The translations under genes were made by a program, and so were the position numbers. A stretch of DNA of 14,819 nt from the NCBI GenBank assembly GCA_035656335.1, contig DASRSS010000348.1, positions 1 to 14,819 on the forward strand. Direction: 5' to 3'. Positions 7,227 to 14,819 of this stretch are shown here, one piece after another (positions within the stretch are counted from its first letter, which is position 1; each line of letters starts with the position of its first letter). The DNA comes from DASRSS01 sp035656335. Its GTDB lineage: Bacteria > Actinomycetota > Actinomycetes > Mycobacteriales > Jatrophihabitantaceae. The notes under the pieces were generated by a model that saw nothing but the letters and a program-made list of their open reading frames with translations, was not told the DNA's origin and made no database searches.

Positions 7227-8924
7227 ATGAGTTCAGGTCCCCACCCGGTGCTGGACCGTCCGTGGCGACGGCCCGGCGCTCTCCGCTACGGACTTTCGCG
7301 GGCGCGCCAGATCGCGCGGCCGCCGATCTCGATCTACGCGCCGCGACCGGGTGACCTGATCATCGAGCGGGACGTTCCCGTGCCGACGCGCGACGGCACG
7401 GTGCTGCGCGTGAACGTCCACCGCCCCGTGGACGGCGACGCCGTGCCGGTGCTGATGTCCGCGCACCCGTACGGCAAGGACAACGTCCCGCATCGCGAGG
7501 GGCGCCGTCCGCGCATCCCCTTGCAGTACCGCATGATGCGCGCGCCCGCGCCGATCCGGCACTCGGACCTCACCAGCTGGGAGGCGCCCGATCCGGTGTG
7601 GTGGGTGAAGCAGGGCTACGCGGTGATCAACGCGGACCTGCGCGGCGCCGGCACGTCCGAAGGCGTGGGTTCGCTCATGTCGGACGAGGAGGCCGAGGAC
7701 ATCCACGACCTGATCGAATGGGCGGCGAAGCAGCCGTGGTCGAGCGGGAACGTCGGCCTGCTCGGGGTGTCCTATCTCGCGATCTCGCAGTACAAGGTGG
7801 CCGGCCTGCGTCCGCCGAGCCTCAAGGCGATCTGCCCGTGGGAGGGCATGACCGATCCGTACCGCGACCTGATGCGTCCCGGCGGCATGCTCGAGGACGG
7901 CTTCGCCAAGGTCTGGAGCACCCAGACGCGCAAGGTCGCGCGGCTCGGTGTGGATCTCGGGGCCGAGCAGCGAGCGCATCCGGTGATCGACGACTTCTGG
8001 CACTCGGTGACGGTGAATCCGTCCGCGATCGTCGTGCCGATGCTCGTGTGCACCAGCTTCTCGGACAACAACCTGCACAGCCGCGGCTCGTTCCGCGCGT
8101 TCCAGCAGGCGGGTTCGCAGGACAAGTTCGCGTACACGCACCGCGGCGGCAAGTGGTCGGTGTTCTACAGCGACGAGGCGCGCCGCGTCCAGCTCGGGTT
8201 CTTCGACCGGTACCTGCGCGGTCTCGATCGGGAGGCTCCGCCGCGGGTGCGCCTGGAGGTGCGCGAGTCCCGCGACGTCGTCACCGCCGTCCGCGACGAG
8301 TCGGCGTGGCCGCTGGAACGCACGCAGTGGCGCCCGCTGTACCTCGCCCCGGACGGTCTGCTCGCTGACAAGCCGTCCGACTCAGAGGGCCAGATCACCT
8401 TTCAGAGCAAGCGAAACGCGGCCGCGTTCACCTTCACCGTTCCCGAGGACCTGGAGCTGACCGGTCCGATGGCGGCACGGCTGTGGGTCTCCGTCGACGG
8501 TGGCGACGATGCCGACCTGTACCTCGGTGTCGAGAAGTGGTGCGGCCGTCGGTACGTGCCGTTCGAGGGCTCGTACGGCTGGGGACGTGACCGCGTCACG
8601 ACCGGTTGGCAGAAGCTGTCGCTGCGCGAGCTGGACGAGTTGCGGTCGACGCCTGCCGAGCCCGTCCACACGTTCGCGCAGAAGCAGCCGCTCGCGCCCG
8701 GCGAGGTCGTGTGCGTGGACGTGCCGCTCGGGCCGTCCGCGACGCTGTTCCGTGCGGGTGAGTCGCTGCGCTTCGTCGTCGCCGGACGGTGGCTGTCCAA
8801 CCGCAACCCGTTCAGCGGTCAATTCCCCGCGCACTACCGTCCCGGCCCGGACGTTCGCTGCACGCTGCACTGGGGACCGGATCGTCCGGCCCGCCTGCTC
8901 GTCCCGGTAGTGCCGCCGGCTTAG
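7227..8924 (+). CDS. CocE/NonD family hydrolase (X-Pro dipeptidyl-peptidase-like S15 esterase)
   Basis: A 565-residue serine hydrolase. The alpha/beta-hydrolase core (about 50-335) has the conserved AHPYGKD, an oxyanion-side DLRGAGTSEG (137-146) and the nucleophile elbow GVSYL with Ser182. Asp280 in SFSDNNLHSRGS and His305 in YTHRGGKW are the likely remaining catalytic residues by analogy with cocaine esterase. Residues about 365-560 are the C-terminal jelly-roll domain (PMAARLWVSV, DADLYLGVEK, SLRFVVAGR). These enzymes cleave acyl esters or amides, and the substrate here is unknown. No signal peptide is seen, so it is probably cytosolic. ATG 7227 is preferred because GTAGG ends 8 bp before it and GGAGG lies further up; GTG 7218 is an in-frame alternative that adds three residues. 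The stop overlaps that of the convergent DUF4242 gene. Confidence 0.88.
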   Translation: MSSGPHPVLDRPWRRPGALRYGLSRARQIARPPISIYAPRPGDLIIERDVPVPTRDGTVLRVNVHRPVDGDAVPVLMSAHPYGKDNVPHREGRRPRIPLQYRMMRAPAPIRHSDLTSWEAPDPVWWVKQGYAVINADLRGAGTSEGVGSLMSDEEAEDIHDLIEWAAKQPWSSGNVGLLGVSYLAISQYKVAGLRPPSLKAICPWEGMTDPYRDLMRPGGMLEDGFAKVWSTQTRKVARLGVDLGAEQRAHPVIDDFWHSVTVNPSAIVVPMLVCTSFSDNNLHSRGSFRAFQQAGSQDKFAYTHRGGKWSVFYSDEARRVQLGFFDRYLRGLDREAPPRVRLEVRESRDVVTAVRDESAWPLERTQWRPLYLAPDGLLADKPSDSEGQITFQSKRNAAAFTFTVPEDLELTGPMAARLWVSVDGGDDADLYLGVEKWCGRRYVPFEGSYGWGRDRVTTGWQKLSLRELDELRSTPAEPVHTFAQKQPLAPGEVVCVDVPLGPSATLFRAGESLRFVVAGRWLSNRNPFSGQFPAHYRPGPDVRCTLHWGPDRPARLLVPVVPPA

Positions 8925-9169
8925 ACCGTGACCGTGATCTCGAAGACGTCGTCGGCGGGGTGCCCGGCGCGCTCATGAATGCGGCGGACGGCGTCGGCGT
9001 TCGGCGCCTCCGCAAGGCAGAAGACGTGGCCGCTCACCGGGTCCGCCCAGGCCTGTTTGAACGTCACGCCCTCTTCGCCCTCGATCGCCTGGTCGGCCTG
9101 ATGCGCCGCGAGCAATGCTTCCGGGGTTACCCCGACCATGTCGTTGTGCACGTCCATGAACTGCGCCAT
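8921..9169 (-). CDS. DUF4242 family protein (SCO4226-like nickel-binding ferredoxin fold)
   Basis: An 82-residue protein covering one DUF4242 domain: MAQFMDVHNDM at the start, FKQAWADPVSGHVFCLAEAP (37-56) in the middle, and RIHERAGHPADDVFEI (63-78) at the end. The Streptomyces coelicolor relative SCO4226 has been described as a nickel-binding protein with a ferredoxin-like fold; His8, His23, His48, His65 and His70 are candidate ligands here, but which of them bind metal is not shown. The ATG at 9169 is chosen over an upstream in-frame ATG at 9256 because AAGGAGG lies 10 bp before it and homology begins there. The TAA shares bases with the stop codon of the convergent hydrolase gene. Confidence 0.83.
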   Translation of the reverse strand: MAQFMDVHNDMVGVTPEALLAAHQADQAIEGEEGVTFKQAWADPVSGHVFCLAEAPNADAVRRIHERAGHPADDVFEITVTV

Positions 9170-9204
9170 TGGGTACCTGCCTCCTTCGTGGTTGCCGTGG
9201 CGCG

Positions 9205-9232
9205 AGACTAGGGCGACGGCCGATTGGGCCAA
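9205..9232 (-). promoter_or_regulatory. Possible promoter of the DUF4242 gene
   Basis: On the - strand, TTGGCC (9232-9227) and TAGTCT (9210-9205) are separated by 16 bp. The second lies 36 bp before the ATG and leaves room for the AAGGAGG ribosome site. This is a partial consensus match only. The remaining 9233-9329 holds a 4-bp GCAC/GTGC hairpin around 9254-9266 and no gene that I can see. Confidence 0.33.
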
Positions 9233-9329
9233 CAGTTCCGCCGGCCGGTTCGGCACGAAAAGTGCAGATCATCGGTAAAGCCACAGCGGGTTCAGTTGGG
9301 CAGCTCGACCGCCCGCCGGATCAGCGCCG

Positions 9330-9455
9330 TCACGCGACGGTGAAACCGCCGTCCACGGGCAGGATCGTGCCGGTAACCCACCCGGCGTGGACGAGATAGC
9401 CGACCGCGTCCGCGACGTCGGCAGCCGTCCCGATCCGTCCCGAACGCGGCAACGG
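9330..9455 (-). pseudogene. 3' remnant of a short-chain dehydrogenase gene
   Basis: About 40 codons ending in TGA (9332-9330) encode the C-terminus of a classical SDR: SGRIGTAADVADAV, then YLVHAGWVTGTILPVDGGF. This is the usual end of FabG-like enzymes, covering the last helix and the substrate/tetramer strand. The Rossmann fold, glycine motif and catalytic Ser-Tyr-Lys are absent; upstream of about 9455 the frame runs antisense to the TetR remnant and loses all SDR character. No start codon or ribosome site fits. It is therefore a decayed or deleted gene rather than a small functional protein. Confidence 0.72.
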
Positions 9456-9456
9456 C

Positions 9457-9771
9457 TTCCCGGTCAGTGCTGTCGAGGCACTCGGCGCCGGCGAATCGGC
9501 CCTCGAGTCCGGCCAGCTTGCCCGGGCCTCGTCCGGGCAGCGGCGGCGCGAGGCCCTGGCGGTCATTGCCGATCGGGCTCGCGCGCGCGGCGACCTGCCG
9601 AACCGGCCCGAGTCCGGCACCGTCGCGGACCTCATCTTCGGCACCATCTGGTACCGCGTGCTTGCCACGCGCCAGCCGTTCGACGCGCGGCTCGTCGAGG
9701 ACCTGGTCGCCCTGCTGGCCGAACCCGCGTCGAGCCCGGGTAGGCGGCAACGGCCCGCAAAGTCGCGCTGA
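9457..9771 (+). pseudogene. 3' remnant of a TetR-family regulator gene
   Basis: The frame ending at TGA 9769-9771 encodes the C-terminal ligand-binding part of a TetR-like regulator: RRREALAVIADRARARGDLP, then TVADLIFGTIWYRVLAT and FDARLVEDLVALLAEP. This pattern (RG-L, DL-FG--YYR-L, a closing helix) is common to TetR_C domains. The N-terminal helix-turn-helix is missing, and there is no start codon in a sensible place. The 5' end of the remnant abuts the truncated 5' end of the SDR remnant, which reads the other way. The gene's stop lies four bases from the 3' end of the tRNA gene. Confidence 0.7.
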
Positions 9772-9775
9772 TCTG

Positions 9776-9848
9776 TGCCCCCGGCAGGGATCGAACCTGC
9801 GACCAATCGCTTAGAAGGCGAGTGCTCTATCCGCTGAGCTACGGGGGC
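9776..9848 (-). tRNA. tRNA-Arg (anticodon UCU)
   Basis: The reverse complement folds as a 73-nt cloverleaf. The acceptor GCCCCCG (9848-9842) pairs with CGGGGGC (9783-9777), the D-stem is GCTC/GAGC, the T-stem GCAGG/CCTGC has loop TTCGATC, and the discriminator is A (9776). The anticodon loop CTTCTAA gives TCT at 9815-9813, reading AGA, a rare arginine codon in such GC-rich genomes. The anticodon stem has four good pairs and a C27-U43 mismatch at its top. The 3' CCA is not encoded. Confidence 0.93.
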
Positions 9849-9873
9849 CAGACGCGGTCCGTTGCCACGTCGC

Positions 9874-9879
9874 AGGCTA
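9874..9879 (-). promoter_or_regulatory. Possible -10 box of the tRNA-Arg gene
   Basis: TAGCCT on the - strand lies 25 bp before the mature tRNA 5' end, a plausible spot for a -10 element. I see no good -35 at the right distance. The rest of 9849-9935 shows no gene. Confidence 0.28.
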
Positions 9880-9935
9880 CCGGCCAAGCGCACAGCCCAC
9901 ACTTCGGATACGTCTGATCGGATCTGTCGATCTCG

Positions 9936-10704
9936 TCAGCGCGGGGTCATCGCCGGATGCAGCGTGAGCAGTCCGTTCGGCAAGCTGTCGGCCCAGTCGG
10001 CGAGATCGGGGGCCAGTCGAGTGAGCCATGCCTCGGCGTAGGGCTGGCACCCGGCGGTCAAGCCTGCGCAGCTCCACATCTCGAACCCCCAGTCGGCGTA
10101 ATGAGCGTCGAACGTGTCCCGCACCTCGTCGAGCTGCCGAGCGGAATAACGACTCTCGACCACTTGCAGCCGGCGCGGCAGCTGCGGACCAAGCACCCGC
10201 TCGACGGCCGCGACGTCGCCGGCTGCCACTCGGAGCAGGACCGCACCATCGCTGTGACGAATCCATTGGTCGCGGACGATCGCCCCGGTGGCGCGGAGTT
10301 CGTCGAGACCATCGTCTTGGGACTCCGTGGTGGCGTCCCAACCTCCGGGCGGCGGCGCCGGGTCGAACAGCGGGTCGCGACGGACGGGCGGCCAACACTG
10401 GGAACTGCTCGCTGACCACGATCGCGTCGTCACGCCAGACCCCGACGACGCGAACTCGTTCCGGGATGAACCGATGCCCGGCCTCGGTTCGCCGGGGGAT
10501 TGCTGCCGAGTCGATGCCCTCCAGCCGCAGCGATCGGGACGACTTCCACGGCCCCGTGCGAAAGACGAGGTCATCGACCTGGGCGACGTCCAACCCTTCG
10601 GCGTCCGGGAACTGCACGTAGCGGCCTTCGACCGAAATCCGGTCGCCGGGCTCGACCACAAGCCGTCGTGCCCGACCGTCGCTCGTCCCGGAGTGTCCAT
10701 GCAC
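9936..10704 (-). pseudogene. Unknown-function gene apparently interrupted by a frameshift
   Basis: Two successive reading frames look coding and complement each other. From a GTG at 10704 to about 10385, one frame encodes VVEPGDRISVEGRYVQF, then GIDSAAIPRRTEAGHRF and VVVSEQFPVLAA-like text with normal codon use. From about 10380 to TGA 9938-9936, a frame shifted by one base continues as DPLFDPAPPPGGWDATTES, then AVERVLGPQLPRRL and YAEAWLTRLAPDLADWADSL. The second frame has no start codon near the switch, and the first turns Arg-rich after it. The joined product would be about 255 residues, soluble, with an acidic Trp-containing C-terminal half. I do not recognise the family. The start is uncertain (GTG 10659 is another option). 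It may be a real pseudogene or a base error in this sequence. Confidence 0.55.
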
Positions 10705-10754
10705 GCACGGAAGTTCCCGCGCGCGTACCGCACAGCCCTGACATGCACGCTCAA

Positions 10755-10781
10755 CTGTCCACAGCCCCCTAGTTGTCCACA
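10755..10781 (+). promoter_or_regulatory. Pair of DnaA-box-like 9-mers upstream of ssb
   Basis: TTGTCCACA at 10773-10781 matches the GC-rich actinobacterial DnaA box exactly. CTGTCCACA at 10755-10763 matches at eight of nine positions. They lie in the same orientation, 18 bp apart start to start, in the gap between ssb and the divergent frameshifted gene, about 92-118 bp before the ssb ATG. DnaA acting here as a transcription factor is a reasonable inference. Two boxes without an AT-rich unwinding region do not make a replication origin. Confidence 0.55.
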
Positions 10782-10790
10782 GATCTGACC

Positions 10791-10850
10791 GTCGGCCTGG
10801 CCGACCGTCCGCACCCGGCGCTTTCCTGGTCGCACGCCCGCGGTGGGCGT
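10791..10850 (+). promoter_or_regulatory. Palindrome and hairpin in the ssb leader
   Basis: GTCGGCC T GGCCGAC (10791-10805) is a perfect 7-bp inverted repeat around one base, better suited to protein binding than to RNA folding. ACGCCC/GGGCGT (10834-10839 and 10845-10850) can form a 6-bp hairpin with a 5-base loop, ending 22 bp before the ssb ATG. The Shine-Dalgarno region GAGGGGCAAGG follows. In GC-rich DNA such symmetry can occur by chance. Confidence 0.35.
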
Positions 10851-10872
10851 ACGACGAACGAGGGGCAAGGAC

Positions 10873-11388
10873 ATGAACGACACACCGATCACGATCGCCG
10901 GCAACGTCTGCGACGAGCCCAAGATGCGATTCACCAAATCGGGACACCCGGTGACCAACCTGCGGGTCGCGTCGACGTCGCGGCGCTACGACCAGCGCAC
11001 CGGACAGTGGGTCGACAACCCGACGCTGTTCCTGTCGGTGACGTGCTGGCGGGGGCTGGCCGAGAACGTGGTCGAGTCGGTGCACAAGGGCGATCCCGTC
11101 GTCGTCACCGGACGACTGACCTCGCAGCGGTACGAGGTCGGCGAGCAGCTGCGCTACGTCGAGGTGCTGGAGGCCACCTCGCTCGGCCACGACCTCGCCC
11201 GCGGCAAGACCGTTTTCACCAAGGTGTACCGCGGCGCCGGAGCCACGAACTTCGTCCCGGCGGACGAGAACGGCGTGCCGGTCGACGACGCCGCGCGCTG
11301 GGTCGACTTCGCGCACGGCGACGGCGCGGCGAACGCGGAAGAGGGCAGCAAGGAACCGGACGGCCGGGAACTCGCGGCGGTGAGCTGA
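10873..11388 (+). CDS. ssb: Single-stranded DNA-binding protein, SsbB-like
   Basis: A 171-residue protein whose first about 110 residues form the OB fold of bacterial SSB: ITIAGNVCDEPKMRFTKSG, VTNLRVASTSRRYD, FLSVTCWRGLAENV and KGDPVVVTGRL. Homotetramers of this fold coat single-stranded DNA. The C-terminal tail (about 120-171) is moderately acidic but ends in GRELAAVS, lacking the DDDIPF-like tip through which the main SSB recruits repair and replication proteins. It is therefore probably the second actinobacterial SSB (SsbB class), used in specialised DNA transactions, rather than the essential SsbA, which normally sits between rpsF and rpsR. ATG 10873 follows GGGGCAAGG and matches the usual N-terminus; an ATG 30 bp upstream adds residues without homology. 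Confidence 0.88.
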   Translation: MNDTPITIAGNVCDEPKMRFTKSGHPVTNLRVASTSRRYDQRTGQWVDNPTLFLSVTCWRGLAENVVESVHKGDPVVVTGRLTSQRYEVGEQLRYVEVLEATSLGHDLARGKTVFTKVYRGAGATNFVPADENGVPVDDAARWVDFAHGDGAANAEEGSKEPDGRELAAVS

Positions 11389-11404
11389 CCGCCGCGTCGA
11401 GGAC

Positions 11405-11450
11405 CGCGTCGGCCCACCAGGCGGCGGCACGGGGGCGGTGGGCCGACGCG
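11405..11450 (+). terminator. Strong hairpin terminator between ssb and ettA
   Basis: CGCGTCGGCCCACC (11405-11418) is exactly complementary to GGTGGGCCGACGCG (11437-11450), giving a 14-bp uninterrupted GC-rich stem with an 18-base loop, starting 17 bp after the ssb stop. There is no U tract. It should end the ssb transcript and act on ettA read-through. The remaining 11451-11535 should hold the ettA promoter; GACAAT near 11465 is a possible -10. Confidence 0.7.
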
Positions 11451-11535
11451 CTCGACGGAGCTGGGACAATGGGACGTGACGCCCGGCTGGCATGCCGGTG
11501 CGGACGCTTCCATTCCGAGCACGCAAGGACGGACC

Positions 11536-13212
<1,677 letters not shown>

Positions 13213-13232
13213 GCGGCGCGGTCGGTCCCGCG

Positions 13233-13628
13233 ATGGCGAGGTTCGTGCACGAGGTGCACATGCGCTGGTCGGACATGGACGCCTACCGGCACATCAACAA
13301 CTCCGCGTACCTCGCCTACCTCGAACAGGCGCGCGTCGCGATGTTCTTCGACCGCTACGAGTCGTTCTCCGGCGGCACCGTCATCGCCCGCCACGAGATC
13401 GACTACCTTGCCCCGGTCGTCTACCACCCGGAGCCGCTGCGCCTGGAGTTGTGGGTGGACGAGGTCCGCGGCGCCGCGTTCACCGTCCACTACGAGGTGT
13501 TCGACGGCGAGCGGCTCGCGGCGCGGGCCCGCAGCGTCCTCGTGCCATTCGACTTCGACATCGACCGGCCCCGCCGGCTCACCGACGACGAGCGCGCGGC
13601 CCTGGCGGGGTTCGGCGACGACGCATGA
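13233..13628 (+). CDS. Hotdog-fold acyl-CoA thioesterase (4HBT/YbgC-like)
   Basis: A 131-residue single hotdog-domain protein. The N-terminal signature RWSDMDAYRHINNSAYLAYLEQAR (11-34), read as DMDAYRHINN plus the following helix, is that of 4-hydroxybenzoyl-CoA-type thioesterases, with Asp16 as the probable catalytic acid and the HINN turn lining the CoA pocket. The central strands include ARHEIDYLAPVVY (52-64) and VHYEVFDGERLAARA. Such enzymes hydrolyse acyl-CoA in the cytosol as tetramers; the acyl chain is unknown. The gene starts 20 bp after ettA with little Shine-Dalgarno character, and its TGA overlaps the ATG of the next gene, so it is probably co-transcribed with both. From memory, the M. 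tuberculosis counterpart would be Rv2475c. Confidence 0.86.
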   Translation: MARFVHEVHMRWSDMDAYRHINNSAYLAYLEQARVAMFFDRYESFSGGTVIARHEIDYLAPVVYHPEPLRLELWVDEVRGAAFTVHYEVFDGERLAARARSVLVPFDFDIDRPRRLTDDERAALAGFGDDA

Positions 13629-14266
13629 CGCTCGGCCCCGAGCAGCTGCTGGACCTCGCGCCCGCGGCCCGGCGGGCGGTCGCGCTCGAGCCGCGCAGCG
13701 TGGTCCGGCTGCGGATCGCCGGCGCGGTCGCGTCCGCGCTGATCCGCCTGCCGTTCGGCGTGCTGGTCGGGCGCCGCATCGAGCTCGAGCAGCCCACGGA
13801 CGACACGGACACGACGCTGCGTGCCGTCGACTTCCTGCAATGGCTGGACGGTGAGCGCGACCGGATGCCGCCGCCGGTCGACGCCATGTGGCGTTGGCCG
13901 GTCCCGCCCGCGGACGGTTGGCAGCGCGTGGAGACCGTCCCGGACACCGTGATCCGTCCGCTGGTCCGGGCGGGCGCGCTGACCCTCAAGGAGGCGGCCG
14001 AACGCGAGGGCGTCCCTGGTGCGCAGCCGCGGGCCGAGGTGGCCGACGCGCTGCTGGACTCGGTCGTGCTCACCGCCGACTCCGACGGCGGCGCGCACGC
14101 CGAGGTGACCCTGCGCGCGCTCAGTGCCCTGACCCGGATGGGCTTCTTGGCCCGCGGCTCGTCCGCGCACGTGGACGTCAGTGGTCGCTGGACCCGCGTC
14201 GCCGCCGTCTACGGCTCGGTCTTCCTCGAGCGCGGCGGCCTCGGCGGAACGTTGCGGCCCCTGTAA
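13625..14266 (+). CDS. Conserved actinobacterial protein of unknown function (Rv2474c-like by position)
   Basis: A 213-residue soluble protein translated through an ATGA overlap with the thioesterase. The N-terminal half (1-100) is helical with a mildly hydrophobic stretch (SALIRLPFGVLVG, 37-49) and a Trp-rich loop (WRWPVPPADGW, 89-99). The C-terminal part (about 137-213) reads like a winged-helix or helix-wing element: VTLRALSALTRMGFLARG followed by VDVSGRWTRVAAVYGSVFL. No catalytic motif is evident. Tight coupling to a thioesterase downstream of ettA recalls the Rv2475c-Rv2474c pair, whose second product I remember as a similar length, so I regard it as that conserved unknown. Regulation or CoA-ester metabolism are guesses only. 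Confidence 0.72.
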   Translation: MTLGPEQLLDLAPAARRAVALEPRSVVRLRIAGAVASALIRLPFGVLVGRRIELEQPTDDTDTTLRAVDFLQWLDGERDRMPPPVDAMWRWPVPPADGWQRVETVPDTVIRPLVRAGALTLKEAAEREGVPGAQPRAEVADALLDSVVLTADSDGGAHAEVTLRALSALTRMGFLARGSSAHVDVSGRWTRVAAVYGSVFLERGGLGGTLRPL

Positions 14267-14329
14267 TCCGTCATCCATATCCGGACACCTACCGAGTGAC
14301 GGTGCGTGCGGACGGGTGAGGGAGAGCGC

Positions 14330-14819
14330 GTGGACGACGTTGATCGGCGTGCGCTGCTCGACACCTGGTTCCGCGCCTACGCGGACCGGGTGCTCGCCTA
14401 CCTGCAACACCGCACCGATCCGCAGACCGCCCAGGACCTGCTGCAGGAGGTGTTCATGATCGCGTTCGCCAAGGCCGCGAAGCTGCCCCAACCGCCGCTC
14501 GGCTGGCTGTTCGGAACCGCCCGGCGCGTCCTCGCCAACCGCTACCGCGGGCGCCGCCGCCACGACGACCTGATCGCCCGGCTGACCGAGCACTCCGCCG
14601 GCTCGGGCGCGGACGTCGACCCGCAGACCCGTGAGCTCCGGCAGGCGTTCGCGCAGACCCTGGCCACTCTCTCCGCAGCCGACCGCGAGGTCCTCACGCT
14701 CACCGGCTGGTACGACCTGACCCCGACCGAGGCCGCCGAGGCGCTCGGCTGCTCGTCTTCGGCCTATGCCGTGCGCCTGCACCGCGCGCGCAAGCGGCTG
14801 GCGTCCGCCCTCGACGCCG
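14330..14819 (+). CDS. ECF-type RNA polymerase sigma factor (partial, runs off the window)
   Basis: The first 163 codons of an extracytoplasmic-function sigma factor; no stop is reached. Region 2 spans about 13-75 (YADRVLAYL, TAQDLLQEVFMIAFAKA for core binding, then LGWLFGTARRVLANRYR for -10 recognition). A polar linker (80-100) leads into region 4 (about 104-160) with LSAADREVLTLTGW, TPTEAAEALGCSS and VRLHRARKRL, the -35-binding helix-turn-helix. The GTG at 14330 follows GGGAGAG; GTG 14306 is an in-frame alternative. An anti-sigma factor would be expected just downstream, outside the window. The signal it answers is unknown. The 63-bp gap upstream shows no clear promoter. Confidence 0.88.
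   Translation, partial: MDDVDRRALLDTWFRAYADRVLAYLQHRTDPQTAQDLLQEVFMIAFAKAAKLPQPPLGWLFGTARRVLANRYRGRRRHDDLIARLTEHSAGSGADVDPQTRELRQAFAQTLATLSAADREVLTLTGWYDLTPTEAAEALGCSSSAYAVRLHRARKRLASALDA

Noticed and set aside
9776..9848. Integrated element attached at the tRNA-Arg
   Set aside because: No integrase gene and no second copy of the tRNA 3' end is visible in the window.
10755..10872. Replication origin
   Set aside because: Only two DnaA-box-like sites, no AT-rich unwinding region, and no dnaA/dnaN neighbours.
13490..14782. Long - strand open frame opposite the thioesterase, unknown and sigma genes
   Set aside because: Arg/Gly/His-rich shadow of three coupled + strand genes; no ribosome site or domain.

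Overview
The window is high-GC DNA with strong third-position GC, GTG as well as ATG starts, and gene families typical of Actinomycetota: a Ddn-like F420-type split-barrel protein, DUF5808, a DUF4242 (SCO4226-like) protein, and an ssb gene next to ettA. I take it to be chromosomal DNA from a free-living actinomycete. I cannot name the genus. No insertion sequence, phage module or CRISPR array is visible.

Layout, left to right. Positions 1-137 hold the 3' end of an unrecognised gene. An extended-SDR NAD-dependent epimerase/dehydratase (363-1259) and a DUF167/YggU protein (1292-1549) follow on the + strand. Next, on the - strand, come a small DUF5808 protein (1557-1739), a large secreted purple-acid-phosphatase-like metallophosphoesterase with two C-terminal DNRLRE-type repeats (1769-4138), and a GntR(YtrA)-ATPase-permease operon whose genes overlap by ATGA and whose promoter carries a perfect inverted repeat (4285-6554). 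A Ddn-like protein (6654-7121) with a terminator hairpin and a CocE/NonD-family hydrolase (7227-8924) are on +. The hydrolase shares its stop bases with a convergent DUF4242 protein (8921-9169).

The middle of the window is eroded. Positions 9330-9771 hold the 3' half of an SDR gene and the 3' half of a TetR-type regulator gene, joined 5' side to 5' side. This is what a deletion inside a divergent regulator/oxidoreductase pair would leave. A tRNA-Arg(UCU) gene follows, then a gene of unknown function that appears to be split by a frameshift (9936-10704).

The right part is a housekeeping block on +: an SsbB-like single-stranded DNA-binding protein with two DnaA-box-like 9-mers in its upstream region, a 14-bp terminator hairpin, the ribosome-associated ABC-F ATPase EttA, a hotdog-fold thioesterase, a translationally coupled conserved protein of unknown function, and the start of an ECF sigma factor that runs off the end. 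From memory, the ssb/ettA/thioesterase/unknown order resembles the Rv2478c-Rv2474c region of Mycobacterium tuberculosis, without the gdh gene that sits inside it there.

I see no large, clearly new multi-gene system. The most unusual items are the head-to-head SDR/TetR remnant, the frameshifted unknown gene, the DnaA-box pair ahead of ssb, the operator palindromes, and the four outward-facing cysteines of the YtrA-operon permease.
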